A stretch of 64,000 nt of DNA from NCBI GenBank assembly GCA_030377895.1, contig JAUCGB010000004.1, forward strand, positions 17,049 to 81,048, read 5' to 3'. The position numbers and the translations under genes were made by a program. The notes under the pieces were generated by a model. That model had not been told where the DNA came from and ran no database searches. It saw only the letters and a program-made list of their open reading frames with translations. This stretch comes from Anaerolineales bacterium HSG24. Lineage in GTDB: Bacteria; Chloroflexota; Anaerolineae; 4572-78; J111. This document shows positions 1-6,596 of the stretch, in pieces; positions within the stretch are counted from its first letter, which is position 1; each line of letters begins with the position of its first letter.

Positions 1-216
1 AACGTCCCAAGTGATTTATCTGTTATTGGTTATGATGATATTGAACTAGCTCATTTTGCCCAACTTACAACCGTCCGACAACACCTTTTTGAAACGGGCG
101 TTCAGGGTGTAGAGCTACTCCTCAATACCATCGACACCCCCAACTATAACGCAGGTTCTATTCAATTAGAAACAAAACTAATCGTTCGTCAAACCACTGT
201 CTCTCCCAACCAATAA
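1..216 (+). CDS. LacI-family transcriptional regulator, C-terminal end only
   Basis: The window opens inside this gene; 71 codons are readable in frame 1, ending in TAA. The segment VIGYDDIELAHF followed by LTTVRQ is the classic end of the periplasmic-binding-protein-like effector domain of LacI/GalR regulators, and the tail with ETKLIVRQTT matches the usual family ending. The DNA-binding half lies outside the window. The gene sits directly upstream of a carbohydrate ABC importer whose leader carries two LacI-type operators, so it is probably the local sugar-responsive repressor. The effector sugar cannot be told from this fragment. Confidence 0.9.
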   Translation, partial: NVPSDLSVIGYDDIELAHFAQLTTVRQHLFETGVQGVELLLNTIDTPNYNAGSIQLETKLIVRQTTVSPNQ

Positions 217-231
217 TAGTAAATTTATAGC

Positions 232-332
232 TATAGATGTTCAGATAATGTTTTGCAGTTCAATACCCTAAAGGTTTCTAAAACCTTTAGGGTCTGTCCA
301 TCCGAGTGAAAATCTTTATCTGAAAGACTGTA
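232..332. mobile_element. Family C miniature inverted-repeat element, copy C1
   Basis: A 97-bp element (234-330) between TA dinucleotides at 232-233 and 331-332. It starts TAGATGTTCAGATAA and ends TTATCTGAAAGACTG, giving terminal inverted repeats of about 15 bp. The core is a hairpin (CCTAAAGGTTT / AAACCTTTAGG). Copies C2 to C4 share the ends but carry a different core. TA duplication is typical of IS630/Tc1-mariner-type transposition. It lies between the LacI gene and the transporter promoters. Confidence 0.8.
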
Positions 333-369
333 ACCCAAAATTATAGATACAAAGAGGAATCGCGTATAG

Positions 370-427
370 AGATTTCCGGTTGGGGTGTTTCAAAACAAAT
401 TTGTTGAAACACCTCACCCCGAAATCT
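370..427. repeat. Long imperfect hairpin upstream of the sugar transporter promoters
   Basis: AGATTTC and GGGGTGTTTCAA on the left pair with TTGAAACACC, CCCC and GAAATCT on the right, giving a near-continuous stem. There is no T-tract immediately after it. It could terminate transcription from the LacI gene, or be a remnant of another small inverted-repeat element. Confidence 0.6.
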
Positions 428-451
428 ATTTAATGAAATTAAAATAGGGGG

Positions 452-480
452 TTGACAAATAGTTTATTGTTTAGTATACT
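452..480 (+). promoter_or_regulatory. Promoter P1 of the sugar transporter operon
   Basis: TTGACA at 452-457 and TATACT at 475-480 with a 17-bp spacer: an almost ideal sigma-70-type promoter. A LacI-type operator starts 7 bp downstream of the -10 box and would overlap the transcription start. Confidence 0.85.
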
Positions 481-487
481 GGCGATA

Positions 488-501
488 CGGAAACGCTTCC
501 G
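488..501. promoter_or_regulatory. LacI/CcpA-type operator O1
   Basis: CGGAAACGCTTCCG is an imperfect palindrome matching the GAAACGCTTTC-like consensus of LacI/GalR regulators. Its position just after P1 suggests roadblock-type repression, probably by the LacI protein encoded at 1-216. Confidence 0.8.
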
Positions 502-533
502 AGAGGGAGGTTTTAGGACTACGAAATAAAGGG

Positions 534-562
534 TTGACAAACTCTTGATAGTTTAGTATACT
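534..562 (+). promoter_or_regulatory. Promoter P2 of the sugar transporter operon
   Basis: TTGACA at 534-539 and TATACT at 557-562, again with a 17-bp spacer. The sequence around both boxes repeats that of P1, so the second promoter appears to be a duplication of the first. Confidence 0.85.
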
Positions 563-575
563 GCATCCGCTTGCA

Positions 576-589
576 CGGAAACGCTTTCG
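576..589. promoter_or_regulatory. LacI/CcpA-type operator O2
   Basis: CGGAAACGCTTTCG, a second palindromic operator, 13 bp downstream of the P2 -10 box and about 75 bp before the start codon of the binding-protein gene. Two operators 88 bp apart could allow cooperative binding or looping. Confidence 0.8.
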
Positions 590-664
590 TATAATTTTTC
601 ACTATTTAACTGTTAGAAGTTTAATTTTGTAATACCCTATTATGAGGAGATAAGGGATATAACT

Positions 665-1993
665 ATGAGAAAGAAAATTTTAATATTGTCTGTTTTACTG
701 TTAGCTGTAATGATGGTTGCCGCTCAATGTGGTGGAGGTGAGGCTCCAACACCAGAAAAAGAGGCTCCAGCACCCGCCGCCGAAGAAAAAACCGAGGAGA
801 AAGCCCCGGCTGAGGAAGAAAAAGCTGAAGAAGCCGCTCCAGCCGCCGAGGAAATGACCATTACTGTTTGGACAAAAGAAGGCGAAGCAGATGGTGGCTT
901 ACCATTTCTTCAATCAATCGCCGATGCTTACACCGCAGAAAATCCAAATGTAACCTTCGAGATTGTCAATAAAGATGTTGAAGTTCTCCGAGAAGATTTC
1001 CAAACAGCCGCCTTAGCCGGTAACTCACCTGACCTACTATTCACCGTCAGTGACCATGCTGGCCCCTTCACAATTGCCGAGTTGATTCAGCCAGTCGAAG
1101 GGTTAGCCGATTTAGGCCAATATGTCGATAGTGCTGTGGCCGCAGTCAAGCTAGATGGCAAGATATGGGGTGTACCAGCCAGTAACGGTAACCACTTAAT
1201 GTTGCTCTATAACAAAGACCTAGTTCCTGAGCCACCTGCTAATACTGATGAACTGATTGCTATGGCCGCTGACCTCAAAGGCCAAGATATTATTCCGTTA
1301 GTTTTCAACCAAACTGAACCATTCTGGATGGTGCCTTGGTTAGGCGGTTTTGGTGGTTCCGTGTTTGCTGACGACGGTGTTACTCCAACTCTGAATACTC
1401 CCGAAATGGCCGCTACCCTGCAATTTATGCACGACATTAAATTTGCCGAAGAACTGATCCCCGCAGAAAGTGACTATGATGGTTCTGATACCCTCTTCAA
1501 AGAAGGTAAAGCGGCTATGATTATTAACGGTGACTGGAGTGTTGGTGGTTATACCGATACCTTAGGCGACAAACTGGGTATCGCTCGAATTCCGCAAGTA
1601 TCTGCCACAGGCAACTGGCCTGCTCCGTATACAGCCGGTACCTTCTTCTTGTTCCCAGCCGAACTGAGTGGTGCAAAACTAGATACCGCCAAAGATTTTG
1701 TTGGCTTTGTAACCAACGAAGAAAACCAAGTTAAAATGGTTGAAGAACTAAACCGCTTACCAGCTCTAAAAGTAGCTCTGGATGATCCAGCCGTTACAGA
1801 AAATGACCTGTTAAAAGGTTCTGCCGACCAAATGGTTGTTGGTGTCCCAATGCCTACCGCATTAGAAATGCGCTGTAACTGGGACTCGATGAAACCAGAA
1901 CTACTCGCCATTTTATCCGACACAAAAACTCCTGAAGATGCCGCCGCCGCCATGCAAACAGCGGCAGACAACTGCCTCTTAACGCTCGAATAA
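665..1993 (+). CDS. Carbohydrate ABC transporter substrate-binding lipoprotein (MalE-like)
   Basis: A 442-residue extracytoplasmic solute-binding protein of the family-1 carbohydrate type. Residues 1-22 are a signal peptide ending VAAQC; Cys22 would be lipidated, although Gln before the Cys departs from the usual lipobox. A Glu/Ala/Pro-rich tether covers residues 24-63. The binding domain follows with typical segments such as LDGKIWGVPAS, the YNKDLVPEPP region and FKEGKAAMIINGDW. It would deliver a sugar to the permeases encoded next. A hairpin with a T-tract between this gene and the permeases probably makes the binding protein more abundant than the rest. The substrate (maltodextrin or another oligosaccharide) cannot be fixed from sequence alone. 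Confidence 0.92.
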   Translation: MRKKILILSVLLLAVMMVAAQCGGGEAPTPEKEAPAPAAEEKTEEKAPAEEEKAEEAAPAAEEMTITVWTKEGEADGGLPFLQSIADAYTAENPNVTFEIVNKDVEVLREDFQTAALAGNSPDLLFTVSDHAGPFTIAELIQPVEGLADLGQYVDSAVAAVKLDGKIWGVPASNGNHLMLLYNKDLVPEPPANTDELIAMAADLKGQDIIPLVFNQTEPFWMVPWLGGFGGSVFADDGVTPTLNTPEMAATLQFMHDIKFAEELIPAESDYDGSDTLFKEGKAAMIINGDWSVGGYTDTLGDKLGIARIPQVSATGNWPAPYTAGTFFLFPAELSGAKLDTAKDFVGFVTNEENQVKMVEELNRLPALKVALDDPAVTENDLLKGSADQMVVGVPMPTALEMRCNWDSMKPELLAILSDTKTPEDAAAAMQTAADNCLLTLE

Positions 1994-2000
1994 GCTCACT

Positions 2001-2040
2001 AAAAAGGCCAAGAACAGACAATCGTTCTTGGCCTTTTTTA
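2001..2040 (+). terminator. Intra-operon terminator/attenuator
   Basis: AAAAAGGCCAAGAAC pairs with GTTCTTGGCCTTTTT around an 8-base loop and is followed by a T-run. It lies 8 bp after the binding-protein stop and 60 bp before the first permease. Partial readthrough here is the usual way to make more binding protein than permease. Confidence 0.85.
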
Positions 2041-2101
2041 TAAGATTGCAGTTCTTCAGACAAGCCAGTTTTTACTAAGTGTTCAGGAGAAGAATAAGTA
2101 A

Positions 2102-3169
2102 ATGGATAGTTTAACATTAGACGTTATTGTACGCAGTATCAGTGAAGTAGGTGGGACGGTTGCCTTCATTGTCGTAGGCTCAATTATTTTAGAACTCGTT
2201 TTGTTCCTTATCTTTAAGGTCATCTTAAAAAGCCCTCATACTTTACCCATTATGTTGTTAGGCCCAGCCGCTTTTGGCATGATTGTTTTGATTATTTATC
2301 CACTGTTATGGGAGCTAAATCTCTCTTTTACCAACATGAGCTTACGTCGTTTCGGCGACAAAGCGCAATATACTTGGATAGCCTGTCAAGCTAAACCAGA
2401 AAACATTAACTTTTGGCTAACCGACTGTTTGTTCAAAAACTATGCCGATGTATTCCGACTACCGGTATTGAAGCAGGTCTATTTTTTCCCAGTTTTTTTT
2501 CGGACAGTGTTATGGACCTTCATTAACATGGTATTCCATTTAGTGGGCGGCATGATTTTTGCCATCTTACTCAACCAGCCCATTCGAGGCCGAGGGATAT
2601 ATCGAACATTCTTGATTTTACCGTGGGCTATTCCTCAAGTCATCGCCGTGTTAGCTTGGCGAGGAGAGTTCCATTTTGAGTATGGTTTCGTCAATCTTAT
2701 ACTCGTTCGCCTCGGACTAGAGCAAATTAACTGGATGACCGATCCATTCTGGAACTTTACGGCCATGTGTATCGTCAACATCTGGCTCGGTATTCCCTTT
2801 ATGATGGTAATTTTGCTCGGAGGCTTGCAAAGTATCTCCAGTGACTACTATGAGGCGGCAGAAATCGACGGAGCGAGTGGCCTACAACAGTTTACCAACA
2901 TCACCATTCCCTTATTACGCCCAGTGATGACCCCCGCCATTGTATTGGGCACAATTTGGACATTTAATAACTTTAACGTGCCTTTCTTCATCAACCAATT
3001 TGAGCTAGAAACAAGTGATATACTGGTCACAGCCCTTTTCCGAGCGGCTTTCCAATATAACCGGTATGGTTTCTCAGCCGCATTTGCCTTTATCATTTTT
3101 ATCATTTTATTACTCTACTCAATCTTTTATATCTGGATTAGCGACGGTCTTAAGGAGGTTTATGAATAA
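2102..3169 (+). CDS. Carbohydrate ABC transporter permease, MalF type
   Basis: A 355-residue integral membrane permease. An extra N-terminal membrane segment near residues 20-40 precedes a MalF-like core. The cytoplasmic EAA loop that contacts the ATPase is visible as EAAEIDGASGLQQF, followed by ITIPLLRPVMTP. The segment QVIAVLAWRGEFHFEYG is typical of MalF-like subunits. Its stop overlaps the next start by one base, so the two permeases are translationally coupled. No ATPase gene is present here; as in many such operons, a shared MsmK/MalK-type ATPase elsewhere probably serves it. Confidence 0.92.
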   Translation: MDSLTLDVIVRSISEVGGTVAFIVVGSIILELVLFLIFKVILKSPHTLPIMLLGPAAFGMIVLIIYPLLWELNLSFTNMSLRRFGDKAQYTWIACQAKPENINFWLTDCLFKNYADVFRLPVLKQVYFFPVFFRTVLWTFINMVFHLVGGMIFAILLNQPIRGRGIYRTFLILPWAIPQVIAVLAWRGEFHFEYGFVNLILVRLGLEQINWMTDPFWNFTAMCIVNIWLGIPFMMVILLGGLQSISSDYYEAAEIDGASGLQQFTNITIPLLRPVMTPAIVLGTIWTFNNFNVPFFINQFELETSDILVTALFRAAFQYNRYGFSAAFAFIIFIILLLYSIFYIWISDGLKEVYE

Positions 3170-4065
3170 TGAGTGTCACCACCGATTCATCCAACAAGGA
3201 TAATGCTTTTCAACGATTTTTTAGAGCAAAACGGGGACATAGCCCTTTTAACAGAATGTTGATCCATCTCGCGCTCATCATTAGCTCAATTATTGCCATC
3301 TACCCTGTTCTGCGAGTATTAAGTGTTTCGCTCCGCCCCGGTGACCGTTTGCTGTCCACCTCTCTCGCTATCATTCCAAGCGATGCTACTCTCAACAACT
3401 ATTTTGTAGTTGTTACTGAAAAGGATTTTATGTTGTGGCTCTGGAACAGTTTAGCCATTACTGTTTCTACCGCGATTGTCGGCGTGATTTTTTCATCCAC
3501 TTCAGCCTATGCCTTTTCTCGGTGGCGGTTTCCCGGTCGTAACACTGGCATGCTCTTTTTATTAGCGACTCAAATGATTCCTGCCGCGATGTTGATGGTT
3601 CCAATCTACATTTTAGCGGTTAAGTTAGGTTTGTTAGGAACCTATCGAGGGTTAGTTATCGCCTACTCGGTTAGCTCCATTCCTTTTAGCGTTTGGATTT
3701 TGAAAGGATATTACGATACCATCCCCAGAGACTTGGAGGAAGCGGCTCTCATTGATGGAGCCAATCGAATTGCCGCTTTTTATCGGATTATTCTACCATT
3801 ATCCACACCCGCTTTATCTGTCGTCTTCCTGTTTAACTTTATGCAAGCATGGAACGACTATCTGTTGGCTCGGGTTCTCTTAGCCAACTCCACCGAAATC
3901 TGGACCTGGCCTTTAGGACTACAAGCCCTACAAGGCCAGTTCCAAACCGCTTGGGGGCAGTTCGCCGCCGCCTCTATTATGGTCATGATTCCGGTTGTTG
4001 CCTTGTTCCTTTACTCCTCAAAATATCTCATCTCTGGCCTAACCGCAGGTGGGGTAAAAGGATAA
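3169..4065 (+). CDS. Carbohydrate ABC transporter permease, MalG type
   Basis: A 298-residue inner-membrane permease with about six membrane segments. The EAA loop is present as EEAALIDGANRIAAF followed by YRIILPL, and the protein ends SGLTAGGVKG, the standard MalG ending. A strong AGGAGG at 3153-3158 inside the end of the upstream gene fixes the start. It forms the heterodimeric channel with the MalF-type subunit. A frameshifted fragment of a different MalG lies about 930 bp downstream. Confidence 0.92.
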   Translation: MSVTTDSSNKDNAFQRFFRAKRGHSPFNRMLIHLALIISSIIAIYPVLRVLSVSLRPGDRLLSTSLAIIPSDATLNNYFVVVTEKDFMLWLWNSLAITVSTAIVGVIFSSTSAYAFSRWRFPGRNTGMLFLLATQMIPAAMLMVPIYILAVKLGLLGTYRGLVIAYSVSSIPFSVWILKGYYDTIPRDLEEAALIDGANRIAAFYRIILPLSTPALSVVFLFNFMQAWNDYLLARVLLANSTEIWTWPLGLQALQGQFQTAWGQFAAASIMVMIPVVALFLYSSKYLISGLTAGGVKG

Positions 4066-4074
4066 TATCGTTCA

Positions 4075-4270
4075 TGCCTCCATCTTACTGCCCGCCCGAC
4101 AAAAATTTTTAGCCTAAACTAATTAACACAGAGGGACACGGAGATTTACGGAGTTTCTTAAAAAAGAGACTGGTTTTTTCCTCTGTGTATCTTTGTGTGT
4201 CTCCGTGAACCTCTGTGTTACCGTTTTTAGCCTTTCCTAAACCAATCTGTCGGGTAACAAGTGCCTCCAT
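4075..4270. mobile_element. Family A miniature inverted-repeat element, copy A1
   Basis: A 178-bp element at 4084-4261 flanked by a perfect 9-bp duplication, TGCCTCCAT (4075-4083 and 4262-4270). It begins CTTACTGCCCGCCCGAC and ends GTCGGGTAACAAG. The interior folds on itself: TTAACACAGAGG and ACACGGAG on the left pair with CTCCGTG and CCTCTGTGTTA on the right. It encodes nothing. Seven further copies lie in the window. Confidence 0.88.
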
Positions 4271-4291
4271 AACAAACATGGGTAACGAGTA

Positions 4292-4996
4292 ATGCATTTT
4301 ATGAATCCGTGGCTAATCCTTCGCAAAAGTTTTGATGATTTCAGAGAGGATACCTTTTTTTTTGTTCTGTTTAACATGTTTTGGGTAACAGCCTCAATCC
4401 CCGGTTTTTTGTTACTAGGCTACGGCGCACTTATTCGGTTTTTACCGCTGGTAATCATCGGAACCATCGTTCTTATCCCCTGGCCCTTAGCCACCTTTTC
4501 TCTTTTCCATCTGGCCTACCGAGCGGCTCAAAAACAGCCCCTTTCTCTCAACAGTTTTTTTACAACCGCTTGGCAACTCAAACAACCCGCCTTTATTTGG
4601 GGAGCAATCAATCTACTCGTTTTGGCAATTTTGTTAAGTAATATTCGTTTTTACACTGGCTTAACCTCACCCCTAGCCCATACTCTAATAGGGACACTGC
4701 TTCGCTCTCTGTTTACGGTTCTATTATCGTTATGGATGTTATGGCAGCTATTCACTTTGGCTATATATCCCCGCCTCAAACAGCCGTCTTTTTTACTCGC
4801 GATTCGTAATGCGGGTGTTCTAATCCTAAAATTCCCCATTCCCACCCTTTTTGTAGCAATTGTATCTGGTTTACTCTTAATAAGTGGTACCCTTATCCCG
4901 CTCCTTGGCTTTTTGGTTAATATCTCCTTCATAACCCTCATTGTCAACCGAACTGTAATTGAAATAAGGGACGAAGAAAATAGTTTGACAAGCTAA
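4292..4996 (+). CDS. Small integral membrane protein, possibly DUF624/YesL-like
   Basis: A 234-residue protein with five or six hydrophobic segments and short polar loops. The N-terminus ([16 protein letters not shown]) and layout resemble the DUF624/YesL-type proteins often found next to carbohydrate ABC importers in Gram-positive bacteria and Chloroflexota. No catalytic motif is visible. It lies between the intact MalG gene and a decayed second malG, so it probably belonged to a sugar-uptake locus. The family assignment is tentative. Confidence 0.65.
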   Translation: MHFMNPWLILRKSFDDFREDTFFFVLFNMFWVTASIPGFLLLGYGALIRFLPLVIIGTIVLIPWPLATFSLFHLAYRAAQKQPLSLNSFFTTAWQLKQPAFIWGAINLLVLAILLSNIRFYTGLTSPLAHTLIGTLLRSLFTVLLSLWMLWQLFTLAIYPRLKQPSFLLAIRNAGVLILKFPIPTLFVAIVSGLLLISGTLIPLLGFLVNISFITLIVNRTVIEIRDEENSLTS

Positions 4997-5247
4997 GTCA
5001 CCACTGGGTTATTGGCCTTTATCGGAGCTTGGAACGAGTTCCTGTTCGCTATGACCTTTACCCTCGACTTTCAATCTCGGACAGTACAGCCTGCCATCGC
5101 CTTCTTCTCTGGGCAGACGCGCGTGAAATTCCGTGGAACACCATCATGGCCGCGTCGGTTATCGTGACCATTCCGCTGATTCTCATGGTGCTGTTTTTCC
5201 AACGTCGTATTGTGGATGGCCTGACGGCTGGCGCGGTTAAAGGATAA
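4997..5247 (+). pseudogene. Truncated and frameshifted second MalG-type permease
   Basis: Directly after the preceding stop codon the DNA reads, in frame 2, [20 protein letters not shown] up to FFSGQTR, then a frameshift near 5118 moves the homology to frame 1: [18 protein letters not shown] through LTAGAVKG and a stop at 5247. Joined, this is the last 80 or so residues of a MalG-like permease, with the conserved ending LTAGAVKG. It has no start, and the five N-terminal membrane segments are gone. It is GC-richer than the intact malG and not a close copy, so it is a relic of a separate transporter. Confidence 0.85.
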
Positions 5248-5289
5248 CCACCTCCTCTCCCCGCATATCGTGCATATCTCTGTAAAAAC

Positions 5290-5322
5290 AACAGGAGCCG
5301 CTAATTTAGCGGCTCCTGTTTA
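5290..5322. terminator. Hairpin terminator after the malG relic
   Basis: AACAGGAGCCGCTA pairs with TAGCGGCTCCTGTT around a 3-base loop. It probably ended the ancestral transporter operon. Confidence 0.75.
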
Positions 5323-5347
5323 ATTCCATACTAGAATCTAACCAGAA

Positions 5348-5654
5348 CCTACTCAACTCAGTACCCGACAGAAAAGTTATTCAAAACTAATTAGCACCTG
5401 AGTACAGGACAAAAAAAGATTGAACTTGTTACAGAAGAAAAAAGGGACACGGATTAACACGGATACACACAGATAAGCCTAAAAAATCCGTGTTTATCAG
5501 CGTTTATCTGTGTCCTAACTGTTTTGTCCGGTACTTAGAATTAGCACAGAGGAACACAGAGTTTCACAGAGAAAAAGCGAATTATTTTTCCCTCTGTGCC
5601 CCTCTGTGCGTCTCTGTGAAACTCTGTGTTCCTGTTTTAGCCTTCCCTACTCAA
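5348..5654. mobile_element. Family A element A2 containing a second nested element
   Basis: The outer element spans 5357-5645 between 9-bp repeats CCTACTCAA (5348-5356 and 5646-5654). It starts CTCAGTACCCGACAGAAAAG; the right tip is missing compared with other copies. Inside it, a 141-bp relative (5398-5538), starting CTGAGTACAGGACAAAA and ending TTTTGTCCGGTACTTAG, is flanked by its own 9-bp repeat AATTAGCAC (5389-5397 and 5539-5547). The outer right repeat overlaps the stop codon of the minus-strand SanA-like gene. Confidence 0.85.
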
Positions 5655-6294
5655 TCGAAATCGGATCACCAAGGACAGGGGCGGGCTGACGGCGAAGCAC
5701 ATCAACCAGAGCCAGCGACATAGCCGGAATCTCTCGGGTTTGTGACCACAGAATCGACCCCCGATGATACTGTCGCAAATCAGCCGAAACGCCGACCACA
5801 TTCAGCCCCAAGTTGCGACAGGTGAACAGAGCGCGTGGCAGATGAAAACCCTGCGTAATCAACACCGCGTCATTAAGCTGAAAAATCGACTTGGCCCGAT
5901 AGCAGGTGTCGTAGGTGCGTCGTCCGGCATAATCGGGCTGAATATCCTCCGCCGGAACGCCATGCTGAATCGCATACTCAGCCATACGAGTCGGCTCGTC
6001 GTAATCCTCAAAACGATTATCCCCACTCATAATCAACTTCTCCACCTTACCCGTTTGATACAGTTGAATAGCCGTATCGACGCGGTCTTGAAGCATGGCA
6101 CTCAGTCGCCCATCGGGATAGATGCGCGCCCCAAACACCACCGCCACCCGATGTTCGGGCAAATCTGTTTGGCTATAGATGTAAGATTGATAGTATAAAT
6201 CGGTTAATAATCGCCATAAAAACGGCAAACTGACCAGTAAAAGGGCAAACAAAACAGAACCCAGTAATAATTTTTTGATGCGAGATTTGAACAT
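5647..6294 (-). CDS. SanA/YdcF-like DUF218 membrane protein
   Basis: A 215-residue protein with one N-terminal membrane segment (about residues 9-30) followed by a DUF218 domain. [28 protein letters not shown], the TYDTCYRAK segment and [13 protein letters not shown] are the hallmark blocks of the SanA branch. SanA-type proteins are linked to envelope barrier function; the biochemical activity is not settled. GGGAG 8 bp upstream supports the start. Element A2 inserted exactly at its 3' end, and the stop TAG lies in the duplicated target. Confidence 0.85.
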   Translation of the reverse strand: MFKSRIKKLLLGSVLFALLLVSLPFLWRLLTDLYYQSYIYSQTDLPEHRVAVVFGARIYPDGRLSAMLQDRVDTAIQLYQTGKVEKLIMSGDNRFEDYDEPTRMAEYAIQHGVPAEDIQPDYAGRRTYDTCYRAKSIFQLNDAVLITQGFHLPRALFTCRNLGLNVVGVSADLRQYHRGSILWSQTREIPAMSLALVDVLRRQPAPVLGDPISIE

Positions 6295-6429
6295 AATTTT
6301 CTCCCTCAGATTGTCAACTTATCAGGTTGATGATATGCTTAGTTTACCTGTCCTAAGCCAAACAATCAACCCACAAGATTCCGACGATAATCCAACGGAC
6401 AGTTTCTTCCATTCAATGTTAAGGTTTTT

Positions 6430-6487
6430 GCCACGAATTAGCACGAATCTTATCAGAAAACTCGTGCTAATTCGTGTGATTCGTGGC
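6430..6487. repeat. Long inverted repeat in the SanA-lon intergenic region
   Basis: GCCACGAATTAGCACGAAT pairs with ATTCGTG and ATTCGTGGC, with a short central loop. It lies between the divergent SanA-like gene and lon. No T-tract follows. It is probably a small repeated palindrome rather than a regulatory site. Confidence 0.6.
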
Positions 6488-6596
6488 GAATTTTCCGTCA
6501 TGATCATGAGCTTAATGGCATTGGTTTCTTTCATCTAACGCTAATCTAACACTGTCGCGTTATAATCTATGATTACGATATAAGCAAGGAGGCATC

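Noticed and set aside
217..664. Riboswitch in the sugar-importer leader
   Set aside because: The palindromes there are explained by element C1, one simple hairpin and two operators; no known aptamer core was seen.
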